Under the pieces are notes generated by a model that saw nothing but the letters and a program-made list of their open reading frames with translations, ran no database searches and was not told where the DNA came from. Shown here piece after piece: positions 1 through 6,136 of a stretch of 10,494 nt of DNA (the stretch's first letter is position 1; every line of letters begins with the position of its first letter). Location: positions 1-10,494 of the forward strand of contig CAAECB010000018.1 of NCBI GenBank assembly GCA_900754285.1, in the 5' to 3' direction. Made by a program: the position numbers and the translations under genes. The DNA is from Clostridia bacterium. Its GTDB lineage: Bacteria > Bacillota > Clostridia > TANB77 > CAG-508.

Positions 1-483
1 ATAGCACCAGCAAGTTGGAATGGTAATGAAAAAGCAGCAGCATGGTTATGTGCACCAAGCCAATGGACAGCTTATGCAGATTCAACTATTGAAGGAAGTT
101 ATGCAATAGGAGGACCAAGTGCAGAAATGTATGTAGCATCATATAATGATGTAGCACATAACAATGTAACAGCAAAACGCGGACTAAGTACAGAATATTC
201 TATAAAATACGTACCAGGTTATATATACAAAATAGATGGAAAAGAACAAAATGACGGATATTCTACAAATGTAAATACAATAGATAATACAGGATATAAC
301 AGTATGTATGCAAAATCAGATACAAATTGGTGGCTGGCTTCTCCTTCGTCTAGCGGCTCTGGCATTGTGTGCAGTGTGAACGGTAACTACGCTTACTTGT
401 ACGGCATCCACTATGGCGATGCGGACGGTGTTGGCCCCCTAGTTTCTCTACCATCTACATTCACAGTTGAAGTAGAGCAATAG
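1..483 (+). CDS. C-terminal part of a probable DGR target / surface protein (5' end outside window)
   Basis: The frame is open from the first base of the window, so this is the last 160 residues of a longer protein ending at TAG 481-483; the internal ATG at 127 is not the start. The visible part has motifs W-L-C-A-P-S (residues 15-20), Y-A-I-G-G-P-S-A-E (37-45) and W-W-L-A-S-P-S (110-116), then a Ser/Gly/Tyr-rich stretch (117-146) and a closing G-P-L-V-S-L-P-S. From memory this pattern belongs to DUF6273-like, C-type-lectin/FGE-fold ligand-binding domains, which in uncultured Firmicutes often end pilin-like or other surface proteins and are diversified by retroelements. No signal peptide or anchor can be judged because the N-terminus is missing. 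The upstream part uses A-ending codons like its neighbours, while the last 50 codons do not. Ligand and partners are unknown. The frame is certain, the family likely, the role inferred. Confidence 0.8.
   Translation: MAPASWNGNEKAAAWLCAPSQWTAYADSTIEGSYAIGGPSAEMYVASYNDVAHNNVTAKRGLSTEYSIKYVPGYIYKIDGKEQNDGYSTNVNTIDNTGYNSMYAKSDTNWWLASPSSSGSGIVCSVNGNYAYLYGIHYGDADGVGPLVSLPSTFTVEVEQ
331..456 (+). other. Candidate DGR variable region (VR)
   Basis: Composition changes sharply inside the gene. By hand count, 331-450 has 66/120 G+C and 17/120 A, against 33/120 G+C and 59/120 A in 181-300 of the same frame. Of the 30 codons from 349 to 438, 26 end in C or T, with varied first and second positions (TCT, AGC, GGC, TGC, AAC, TAC, ATC, CAC, GAT, GAC and others). 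That is the expected result of adenine-specific mutagenesis of AAY codons in a template. The 3' edge (GGTGTTGGCCCCCTAG) is G+C-rich, as expected near an initiation-of-mutagenic-homing site. The domain ends 9 residues later, so the VR is C-terminal as in most targets. Boundaries are estimates. No template repeat, Avd or reverse transcriptase is visible, so the assignment rests on composition, codon pattern and domain type. Confidence 0.65.
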
Positions 484-623
484 AGATAGTAGGAGAGTCT
501 AGTCTAAACTTAACTGTGTAGATTCAAATCTAAAAAAAAGAGAAAAAGAGAGAATAGTATATGAAAAAGAGAGATAAACTAATATAGAAAGAGATAAACA
601 TATTTTTTTGAAAGAATAAAAAT
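484..623. other. A/G-rich spacer after the target gene; no gene seen
   Basis: There is no credible ORF. The stretch is purine-rich with many GAGA and AAAGAG tracts. It holds a small inverted repeat TAGATTCAAATCTA at 519-532 (5-6 bp stem) and a 10-nt direct repeat AGAGATAAAC at 570-579 and 590-599, 20 nt apart. The hairpin is followed by A, not T, so it is not a convincing rho-independent terminator for the upstream gene. Confidence 0.4.
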
Positions 624-652
624 TTGTATAAAAAATAAAGTTGTGTTAAAAT
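624..652 (+). promoter_or_regulatory. Candidate sigma-A promoter upstream of 6S RNA
   Basis: TTGTAT (624-629), a 17-nt spacer and TAAAAT (647-652), with an extended -10 TG at 644-645. It would start transcription near 659, about 55 nt before the first base of the 6S closing stem, implying a processed 5' leader. An alternative -10, TATAAT at 693-698, lies closer and would start near 705, but has no good -35. Which one drives the RNA cannot be decided from sequence. Confidence 0.45.
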
Positions 653-714
653 AAAAATAACATAAAAATAGAACGAAGAATTTTCAAAGTTATATAATTA
701 AATAGTTATTAATT

Positions 715-905
715 TACCCTGCATAGTACGTGTAGACAGAATTTTTAGAACCAACAAGTATAGAAGAGGGGCCAATCTCGTAAATATGGCGTGCATGCTC
801 ACCATTTGAATTGTGAGAAGCCCATGAATATTTTGGTAGGCACCCACCTGTTTTTAGGAACAGGTCCTTAAAAATTCAAGACATCTTACGGCTAAGGCGG
901 GGATT
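715..905 (+). ncRNA. ssrS: 6S RNA
   Basis: This is the small RNA that mimics an open promoter and binds the housekeeping RNA polymerase holoenzyme, lowering sigma-A-type transcription in slow growth. The conserved apical block GTGCATGCTCACC (791-803) followed by GTGAGAAGCCC (813-823) is the hallmark seen from E. coli to Firmicutes. Visible structure includes a closing stem CCCTGC (717-722) with GCGGGG (897-902), an inner stem GAATTTTTA (739-747) with TAAAAATTC (869-877), an apical hairpin CTCAC (798-802) with GTGAG (813-817) extended by CATG/CATG (794-797, 823-826), and a 3'-side hairpin ACCTG (846-850) with CAGGT (861-865). The 3' strand contains ACATCTTACGGCTAAGGCGG, typical of clostridial 6S. 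The span of about 190 nt fits the family. The ends are inferred from the closing stem; a T6 run follows at 904-909. Confidence 0.88.
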
Positions 906-978
906 TTTTGTATTCTAAGAAGGTTTTATGGACTTCCTTAGAATGTTTGGCTTAATAAGCCAAAAACCTTGATTTTTT
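904..978 (+). terminator. Probable 6S RNA terminator region with competing hairpins
   Basis: The 6S closing stem is followed at once by T6 (904-909). Downstream are stem A, ATTCTAAG (912-919) with CTTAGAAT (937-944); stem C, TTGGCTTA (947-954) with TAAGCCAA (956-963), whose real loop must open a few bases; and stem B, AAGGTTTT (920-927) with AAAACCTT (963-970), which encloses stem C and is followed closely by T6 at 973-978. A and B cannot coexist as a simple fold because their arms interleave. The block probably ends the 6S transcript. A regulatory switch is possible but unproven. Confidence 0.5.
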
Positions 979-997
979 AGCAAAATTTTAGTAAAAT
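969..997 (+). promoter_or_regulatory. Sigma-A-type promoter of prmC
   Basis: TTGATT (969-974), a 17-nt spacer and TAAAAT (992-997), placing the start near 1004, about 36 nt before the chosen prmC start codon. Spacing is ideal and both hexamers are close to consensus. The -35 overlaps the end of the preceding terminator block, so the 6S RNA unit and the prmC operon abut. Confidence 0.6.
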
Positions 998-1039
998 AGA
1001 TAGAAATAATGCAATTATGTAAAAGAAAGGATTTTAGTG

Positions 1040-1906
1040 ATGAATATAAGGGAAGCTATAAAAACAGGGATGAATATGCTAAAAGAAAAAAATATAGAAG
1101 ATGCAACATTAAAATCAAAGATGATAATGGAAAATGTTTTAGGACAAAATAGGCAATATATAATTGTAAATGATTTAAATCAATTAGATTATGAACAGGA
1201 AAAAGAATATTTTTTTGAAATAGAAAAATTATTAGAGAATAATCCAATAGAATATATAACTAATAAAAAAGAATTTATGAATTTGGAACTATATGTAAAT
1301 CAAGATGTTTTGATACCAAGGCAAGATACAGAAATATTAGTTGAAGAAGTAATAAATATATTACAGAATATCAAAGCAGAAAATATACAAATATTAGATA
1401 TGTGTACAGGAAGTGGAGCAATAGCAATTGCTTTAGCTAAAAATGTGGAAAAATGTATAGTAGATGCTGTTGATATAAGTTCTGGAGCTTTAGAAGTAGT
1501 AAAGAAAAATATAGTAAAGAATAAAGTTGAAGGTAGAGTTAATATAATAAATTCTGATTTGTTTAGTAAAGTTCCTAATAAAAAATATAATTTGATAGTT
1601 TCAAATCCGCCATATATTGAAAGAAATGTGATAGAAAATTTGGACAAACAAGTTCAAAAAGAACCTATAATAGCTTTAGATGGTGGAGAAGATGGATTAG
1701 ATTTTTATAAAAAAATAATAAATAAAGCGTCATCATATTTGGAATCAAATGGATATTTATGTTTTGAAATAGGATATAATCAAAAAAATGAAGTTCAAAA
1801 TTTATTAAGCAATAGTGGAAAATATCAAAATATATATTGTAAAAAAGATTTATGTGGAAATGATAGAGTAATTATTGCAAAAAAATCTGAAAGGAAGGAG
1901 AAATGA
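1040..1906 (+). CDS. prmC: Peptide chain release factor N5-glutamine methyltransferase (PrmC/HemK)
   Basis: It methylates the glutamine of the GGQ motif of release factors RF1 and RF2, using S-adenosylmethionine, and so raises termination efficiency; it acts in the cytoplasm. The 288-residue product is normal for the family. An N-terminal helical substrate-binding domain (about 1-75) is followed by the family motif P-R-x-D-T-E (93-98). The Rossmann methyltransferase fold then shows the SAM-binding loop D-M-C-T-G-S-G (120-126), an acidic strand end V-D-I (about 143-145) and the catalytic N-P-P-Y (189-192) that holds the target glutamine amide. ATG 1040 is preferred, 9 nt after AGAAAGG; an in-frame GTG at 1037 is the alternative. 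A promoter lies just upstream. The stop shares a base with the whiA start, so the two are translationally coupled. Confidence 0.95.
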   Translation: MNIREAIKTGMNMLKEKNIEDATLKSKMIMENVLGQNRQYIIVNDLNQLDYEQEKEYFFEIEKLLENNPIEYITNKKEFMNLELYVNQDVLIPRQDTEILVEEVINILQNIKAENIQILDMCTGSGAIAIALAKNVEKCIVDAVDISSGALEVVKKNIVKNKVEGRVNIINSDLFSKVPNKKYNLIVSNPPYIERNVIENLDKQVQKEPIIALDGGEDGLDFYKKIINKASSYLESNGYLCFEIGYNQKNEVQNLLSNSGKYQNIYCKKDLCGNDRVIIAKKSERKEK

Positions 1907-2838
1907 TGTCTTTTTCATCAGAATTAAAAGAAGAGTTAAGTAAATTAAATACATTGGCTAATAAAGAATTGGTAAAATATGAATTGATAGGATATTTACT
2001 TACTAATCATGCAACAATACAAAAAAACAGAGTTCTAAGGTATGCAACAGAAAGTGAGTATAATATAAATAGATATTCTAAATTATTGTTAAATTTGGAT
2101 ATAAACCATCAAATTGATATTGAAGGTAATATGTTTGTTATAAAGTTAAAAGTTAAAGATATCCCTTTTTTATTAGAATTTGATGATAAAAATAAGACTA
2201 GTGTATTATATCGAGATATAAAGTTGGAAAATGGAACAGAAGAGCCAAAAAAGAAAAAAGAGGAAAATGCAAAATCTATAATAAGGGGAGCTTTCTTAGG
2301 AGCAGGTTCAATTAATAATCCAGAAAATAGTTATCATTTAGAAATAGTATTTTCTTCAAGAGAAAACACCCAATATATAAAAGAATTATTAGAAAGTGTT
2401 TTTGCTATATATGTTAAAGAATTAGATATAGAAAACAAGACATCAATATATTTGAAAGAGGCAGAATCAATTTCAAATTTTTTAGCACTTGTAGGAGCTA
2501 ATAAGGCTATGATGAAATTTGAAGATATTCGTATACAAAAAGAGATGAGGGGAAAAGTTAATAGAATTGTAAATTGTGAAACAGCTAATTTAAATAAAAC
2601 ATTAAATGCAGCTGTAGAACAAATAAATGCGATTAAAAAATTGCAGGAAACAGGCGAATTTAATAAACTTGATGAGGATTTAAAAGAAGTAGCTTTGCTA
2701 CGTTTGGAGTATCCTAATATGTCATTGGCAGAGCTGGGAAAACGTTTGAGGAATCCAATTGGAAAATCTGGAGTTAATTATCGCTTGAAAAAAATTTTGG
2801 GTGTTTTTGGGGACGGACCCAAAAAACACCCAAAATAA
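1906..2838 (+). CDS. whiA: DNA-binding regulator WhiA
   Basis: WhiA is conserved in Gram-positive bacteria: a sporulation activator in Streptomyces, and linked to cell division and chromosome segregation in Bacillus. It joins a degenerate LAGLIDADG homing-endonuclease fold to a helix-turn-helix. The 310 residues show the family start M-S-F-S-S-E-L-K-E-E-L, the LAGLIDADG-like segment R-G-A-F-L-G-A-G-S (127-135), N-R-x-x-N-x-E-x-A-N (219-228) and the C-terminal helix-turn-helix (about 265-297, with S-L-A-E-L-G and K-S-G-V-N-Y-R-L). ATG 1906 is chosen over ATG 1903: it gives the canonical N-terminus and a better 5-nt distance from GGAAGGAG. It overlaps the prmC stop as TGATG. The usual partners rapZ and yvcK are not beside it. 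The last 13 residues (about 298-310) are written by a palindromic repeat, so the natural C-terminus has probably been replaced, beyond the helix-turn-helix. Confidence 0.93.
   Translation: MSFSSELKEELSKLNTLANKELVKYELIGYLLTNHATIQKNRVLRYATESEYNINRYSKLLLNLDINHQIDIEGNMFVIKLKVKDIPFLLEFDDKNKTSVLYRDIKLENGTEEPKKKKEENAKSIIRGAFLGAGSINNPENSYHLEIVFSSRENTQYIKELLESVFAIYVKELDIENKTSIYLKEAESISNFLALVGANKAMMKFEDIRIQKEMRGKVNRIVNCETANLNKTLNAAVEQINAIKKLQETGEFNKLDEDLKEVALLRLEYPNMSLAELGKRLRNPIGKSGVNYRLKKILGVFGDGPKKHPK
2795..2835 (+). repeat. REP-like hairpin copy A (left half of pair 1), inside the whiA 3' end
   Basis: A perfect 14-bp stem, TTTTGGGTGTTTTT (2795-2808) with AAAAACACCCAAAA (2822-2835), closes a 13-nt loop GGGGACGGACCCA. 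The whiA stop TAA follows immediately at 2836. The loop core GGGGACGGAC is shared with copies C and D. Similar GGGGACGG-containing repeats are known to me as REP sequences mobilised by IS200-like Y1 (RAYT) transposases in Firmicutes; that link is from memory. No T-run follows, so it is not an ordinary terminator on the + strand. Confidence 0.8.
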
Positions 2839-2870
2839 AAAAGCTAATATTTTGAGGCAACAGATTGATT

Positions 2871-2908
2871 AAAAGGTGTTTCTTGACTCTGTTCCCAAAA
2901 ACATTAAG
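2871..2908 (-). repeat. REP-like copy B, inverted and degenerate (right half of pair 1)
   Basis: Reading the minus strand gives GTTTTTGGGAACAGAGTCAA and then GAAACACCT, clearly related to copies C and D but with several substitutions, including in the loop core (GGGAACAGAGTC for GGGGACGGACTC). It faces copy A across about 35 nt. The decay suggests this pair is older, or no longer maintained, compared with pair 2. The hemW ribosome site GGAGG (2924-2928) lies just beyond it. Confidence 0.65.
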
Positions 2909-2932
2909 AGCTGTCTAGAAATTGGAGGTAAA

Positions 2933-4135
2933 ATGGAAAAAGAGTTGGGAATATATGTACACATACCATTTTGCATAAAAAAATGTGCTTATTGTGATTT
3001 TATTTCGTATCCAAATAAGTTAGAGATGCAAGAGGAATATGTAAAAAAAATATTAGAAGAAATAGATGATGCAAAACAAATAATAAATAATTGTAAGGTA
3101 ACAACTGTGTATATTGGTGGAGGTACACCTTCTGCAATAGATAGTAAGCTAATAAAACGAATATTGCATAAAATTAAAGATGTGATTTCTGCTAAGCCAA
3201 AAGCTGATAATGTTGCAGTATTAGATGAGACAAAAAGGAATTTTATGAATAGTTTAAATAATGATATACAAGAGGTTACAATAGAAGTTAATCCAGGTAC
3301 TGTTACTAGAAAAAAGCTGGAAGATTATTTGGAGGCTGGTGTTAATAGATTAAGTATAGGTTTGCAGACAACAAATGATTCATTATTGAAATCAATAGGA
3401 AGAATCCATACATATCAAGATTTTTTGGATACTTATAATATGGCAGTTGATCTGGGCTTTAAAAATATTAGTGTGGATTTGATGATTGGTTTGCCAAATC
3501 AGACAATATCAGATATAAAGGAAAGCATTGAAAATATAACTAATTTGAATCCTAGACCTCAACATGTTTCGGTGTATTCTTTAATAGTTGAGGAAAATAC
3601 TCCAATGGAAAAGTTGCTAAATGATGGAAAAATTGTGTTGCCAACAGATGAAGAGGAAAGAAATCAGTATTCGTATGTAAAAAATACTTTGGAACAAAAA
3701 GGTTATAAACATTATGAAATTTCTAATTTTTGCTTGCCTGGAAAACAGGCAATTCATAATACTAATTGCTGGGAACAAAAAGAGTATTTGGGATTTGGCG
3801 TTGCTGCTCATTCGTATTTTGATAGAAAAAGATTTTCTAATACAAATAGTTTGCAACAGTATTTGTCTGAGAGCTTTGAAAAGCTTAGGATTATTGATGA
3901 AGTGCAGAGTTTAGAGAATCAGCAAAAAGAGTTTATGCTTTTGGGCTTGAGAAAACTTGATGGCGTTGATATTAGTGCTTTTAAGGCTAAATTTGCTCAG
4001 AATCCGCTGTTTTTGTTTAGAAAGGAAATCCAAAAATTAGTTGATGAGGGCTTACTTGTGGTTGATTTGAATCAGATTAGGTTGAGCAGGAGAGGTTTGG
4101 ATTTGGCTAATATTGTTTGGGAAGAGTTTATCTAG
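2933..4135 (+). CDS. hemW: Radical SAM heme chaperone HemW
   Basis: HemW is a cytoplasmic radical-SAM-family protein that binds heme and an iron-sulfur cluster and delivers heme to membrane acceptors; it was long misnamed coproporphyrinogen III oxidase. Cysteines C14, C18 and C21 form CxxxCxxC after the H-I-P-F strand. The residue two after the last cysteine is Phe23, not the fourth cysteine of true HemN. Next come G-G-G-T-P (62-66, SAM binding), E-V-N-P (118-121), the Y-E-I-S-N-F segment (261-266) and the C-terminal HemN-type domain with L-G-L-R-K-L-D-G-V (337-345). About 25-30 extra residues between GGGTP and EVNP appear to be a lineage insertion. ATG 2933 follows GGAGG by 4 nt; the longer frame from GTG 2876 begins inside a degenerate repeat and is rejected. 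It lies about 95 nt after whiA, with no clear promoter of its own. Confidence 0.93.
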   Translation: MEKELGIYVHIPFCIKKCAYCDFISYPNKLEMQEEYVKKILEEIDDAKQIINNCKVTTVYIGGGTPSAIDSKLIKRILHKIKDVISAKPKADNVAVLDETKRNFMNSLNNDIQEVTIEVNPGTVTRKKLEDYLEAGVNRLSIGLQTTNDSLLKSIGRIHTYQDFLDTYNMAVDLGFKNISVDLMIGLPNQTISDIKESIENITNLNPRPQHVSVYSLIVEENTPMEKLLNDGKIVLPTDEEERNQYSYVKNTLEQKGYKHYEISNFCLPGKQAIHNTNCWEQKEYLGFGVAAHSYFDRKRFSNTNSLQQYLSESFEKLRIIDEVQSLENQQKEFMLLGLRKLDGVDISAFKAKFAQNPLFLFRKEIQKLVDEGLLVVDLNQIRLSRRGLDLANIVWEEFI

Positions 4136-4139
4136 GCTT

Positions 4140-4171
4140 GTTGGAAAATAATTACAATTTTGACTTCATTA
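4140..4171 (+). repeat. Second repeat family: isolated left arm after hemW
   Basis: This 32-nt stretch matches 10372-10403 at 29 of 32 positions; all three differences are A/G. Both begin GTTGGAA and continue through ATAATTACAATTTTG. Here it starts 5 nt after the hemW stop and has no matching right arm, so it looks like a partial or decayed copy of the palindrome at the window end. It leaves little room for a promoter for the next gene, and none is convincing. Confidence 0.65.
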
Positions 4172-4198
4172 GAATGTGTTTAGAAAGGATTGAGAAAA

Positions 4199-5518
4199 AT
4201 GAGATATAAAAAGAGAGATACTTTAGAATGGAGAAAATTAGATAATTCTGCTAAAATATTTCCTATATCTACAGGTAAAAAATATAGTAATGTTTTTAGA
4301 TTATCTGTAGTTTTAAAGGAAAAGATAAATCCAGAAATATTGGAAAAAGCGGTAAAAATAGCACTAGAAAAATATAAATCATTTAAAGTAAAATTAAAGG
4401 ATGGTTTTTTCTGGAACTATTTTGAGCATAATACAAAAGAGCCAATAATTGAAGAAGAGAAGGAGTATCCATGTAAATATATAAATCCTAAAACAAATAA
4501 TGAATATTTATTTAAAGTTACATATTTTGATAAAAAAATCAATATAGATATTTTCCATACTTTAACTGATGGCAATAATGGTACTGTATTTTTTAGAGAA
4601 ATTGTGTATACATATTTGGAATTGGCACATCCAGAGGACTTTAAGGAAGAGCAAAGAAGATATAGAAAAGCAGATTATACAGTTGAGGATAGTTATATTA
4701 CAAATTATGATAAAAAGGCTAAGGATAAGCGTTTTACTCAAAAAGCTTATTGTTTAAAAGGTAGAGAAATAAGCTTAGGAGCAGTATCTGTTATTCATGA
4801 AATAATTGATTTAAATATGTTAAAAGAAGAGACAAAAAAATGTGATTGTACTGTTACTCAATATTTAACGGCAGTTTTGATTTATTGTATTTATAATGCA
4901 AATTTTCAAAAATATAGTAAAAGTAATCAAATGAAAAGACCTATAAAGATATGTGTTCCTGTTAATTTGAAAAGATATTTTTCTTCAAAAACTATAAGCA
5001 ATTTCTTTTCTTATATTACAGTAGAAGCTAATCAACAAAATATTGTAGAAAAAGATAAATTGAAATTTGATAAAATTTTAAAATTTGTAAAAAAAGATTT
5101 TGAAAGTAAACTTACTCAAGAGGAGATTCAAAAAACTATGTCTGCAAATGTTAGACTTGGTACAAATCCTTTTATAAAGTCAATACCTTTAGTACTTAAA
5201 AAGCCTATTGTAAGACTAAGTTATAGTGAGATTAGAAAATATACAACAATGACTTTTTCTAATATTGGTAGAATAGGTATTATAGGAAAATATCAAAAAT
5301 ATATTGAACATTTTTTGATGCTTATGTCACCTGACCCTGTTGAAAAAATAAAATGTTCGGCATGTTCTTTTGAAAATGAAATTGTATTTACTTTTACTTC
5401 AATTTTGAATAATTGTGATATTGAAAAAGAATTTTACAAATTCCTAACAGATAAAGGAATTAATATATGTATAGAAAGTAATGGTGTTTTAGATGTTGTA
5501 TCCACAGAAATTAAGTAG
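4199..5518 (+). CDS. Condensation/acyltransferase-fold protein (alcohol acetyltransferase-like)
   Basis: This 439-residue soluble protein resembles the chloramphenicol-acetyltransferase-like superfamily (condensation domains, WS/DGAT, alcohol acetyltransferases). The diagnostic motif is H-T-L-T-D-G (H120, D124, G125), matching HxxxDG, where the histidine is the catalytic base. It is preceded by an N-terminal half with strand F-R-L-S-V and helix I-N-P-E-I-L-E-K-A-V, usual for this fold. A second-half N-F-F-S-Y-I segment (near 268-273) and F-S-N-I-G (near 353-357) fit the second lobe. No transmembrane segment is visible. Acyl donor and acceptor are unknown. ATG 4199 is used because AGAAAGGA ends 9 nt upstream; TTG 4190 directly abuts that site. 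The end overlaps the next gene by 26 nt, so a shared function, perhaps acylation of an envelope glycan or lipid, is an inference. Fold confidence is good, reaction unknown. Confidence 0.75.
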   Translation: MRYKKRDTLEWRKLDNSAKIFPISTGKKYSNVFRLSVVLKEKINPEILEKAVKIALEKYKSFKVKLKDGFFWNYFEHNTKEPIIEEEKEYPCKYINPKTNNEYLFKVTYFDKKINIDIFHTLTDGNNGTVFFREIVYTYLELAHPEDFKEEQRRYRKADYTVEDSYITNYDKKAKDKRFTQKAYCLKGREISLGAVSVIHEIIDLNMLKEETKKCDCTVTQYLTAVLIYCIYNANFQKYSKSNQMKRPIKICVPVNLKRYFSSKTISNFFSYITVEANQQNIVEKDKLKFDKILKFVKKDFESKLTQEEIQKTMSANVRLGTNPFIKSIPLVLKKPIVRLSYSEIRKYTTMTFSNIGRIGIIGKYQKYIEHFLMLMSPDPVEKIKCSACSFENEIVFTFTSILNNCDIEKEFYKFLTDKGINICIESNGVLDVVSTEIK

Positions 5519-6059
5519 TAAAAAATCAGATTTAATGATTATAATAGCAATATTGATTTCAGTTGCTGTAGGTGGAATTCTTATATTAATTAATCATTTT
5601 GCTACACCTGGTGTACATTGGGCAGGTTTAGCAAATGCTGGAATTTTATATATTTGGGTTAATGTACTTTATGCTATCAACCACAATACAAATATTGCTA
5701 GTTATGTACTTTTAGAGACTTTTGCAATTTCATTTCTAACATCTTATATTGATTATAAAACAGGAAATCATGGTTGGGCTATGAGCTTAGCTATACCTAT
5801 TGTTTTAATTGTTGCAAATATTACAATGCTTGTATTAACTTTAGTTAGTCATAAAAAATATATTAGATATGCTGTTTTTCAACTTGTTATTTGCTTTTTG
5901 AGTATGCTTCCACTTTATTTTATTTTGCAAGGATTAGTTAGATTTAGAGTTCTTGGTTTTGTCTCTATGGGTGTTTCTGTTGTAAATTTCTTAGTTACAG
6001 TTTGCTTATGTGCTAGAGATATAAAAGATACTCTTGTTAGGAAATTTCATTTAGGCTGA
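5493..6059 (+). CDS. Six-helix integral membrane protein (DUF6320-like)
   Basis: The 188-residue protein has six hydrophobic segments at about 15-36, 43-61, 68-86, 96-118, 126-144 and 153-174, with short polar links and a basic C-terminal tail. It resembles DUF6320 membrane proteins, which I recall beside alcohol acetyltransferase-like genes in Firmicutes. Some relatives carry an N-terminal zinc ribbon, which this one lacks. An in-frame TAG directly precedes ATG 5493, so it cannot start earlier; ATG 5535 is possible but would trim the segment before helix 1. There is no strong ribosome site, and the 26-nt overlap suggests translation by reinitiation after the upstream gene. A membrane partner or export component for the acyltransferase is the natural guess, not shown by any motif. 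Its stop codon lies in the arm of repeat copy C. Confidence 0.72.
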   Translation: MLYPQKLSSKKSDLMIIIAILISVAVGGILILINHFATPGVHWAGLANAGILYIWVNVLYAINHNTNIASYVLLETFAISFLTSYIDYKTGNHGWAMSLAIPIVLIVANITMLVLTLVSHKKYIRYAVFQLVICFLSMLPLYFILQGLVRFRVLGFVSMGVSVVNFLVTVCLCARDIKDTLVRKFHLG

Positions 6060-6093
6060 GGTGTTTTTGGGGACGGACTCAAAAAACACCTCA
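6057..6093 (+). repeat. REP-like hairpin copy C (left half of pair 2)
   Basis: Stem TGAGGTGTTTTT (6057-6068) pairs perfectly with AAAAACACCTCA (6082-6093) around the loop GGGGACGGACTCA. The first three bases are the stop codon of the membrane protein gene. Compared with copy A, the stem changes from GGGTG/CACCC to AGGTG/CACCT, a compensatory pair change, so the hairpin itself appears to be conserved. Confidence 0.85.
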
Positions 6094-6136
6094 AATAAAA
6101 AGATGATGTTTTTTATGGTAGAGTGGCTAAATGATA

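Noticed and set aside
127..483. ATG 127 as the start of a complete 118-residue protein
   Set aside because: The frame is open back to base 1 with family-like sequence (W-L-C-A-P-S, G-G-P-S-A-E) upstream and no ribosome site before 127; the gene starts outside the window.
484..1036. CRISPR array, tRNA, or DGR template repeat in the intergenic region
   Set aside because: No regularly spaced repeats, no tRNA cloverleaf, and no stretch resembling 331-456 was found; the structured part is explained by 6S RNA.
1056..1647. Minus-strand ORFs opposite prmC
   Set aside because: Antisense shadows of a well-supported methyltransferase gene, without ribosome sites or recognisable motifs.
2795..2840. Copy A hairpin as an ordinary rho-independent terminator of whiA
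   Set aside because: The stem is long but is followed on the + strand by TAAAAAAGC, with no U-run, and the sequence recurs in an inverted-pair arrangement, so a mobile repeat explains it better.
2876..2932. N-terminal extension of HemW from GTG 2876
   Set aside because: The extra 19 codons read through degenerate repeat copy B and do not resemble HemW; GGAGG and ATG 2933 give the canonical start just before the H-I-P-F-C motif.
3617..3914. ORFs in other frames over hemW (3617-3856 minus, 3714-3914 plus)
   Set aside because: They lie wholly inside the conserved C-terminal half of hemW and show only low-complexity hydrophobic composition from A/T-rich out-of-frame reading.
4569..4757. 62-codon ORF in another frame inside the acyltransferase-like gene
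   Set aside because: Fully nested in a longer coding gene with a recognisable motif; no start signal.
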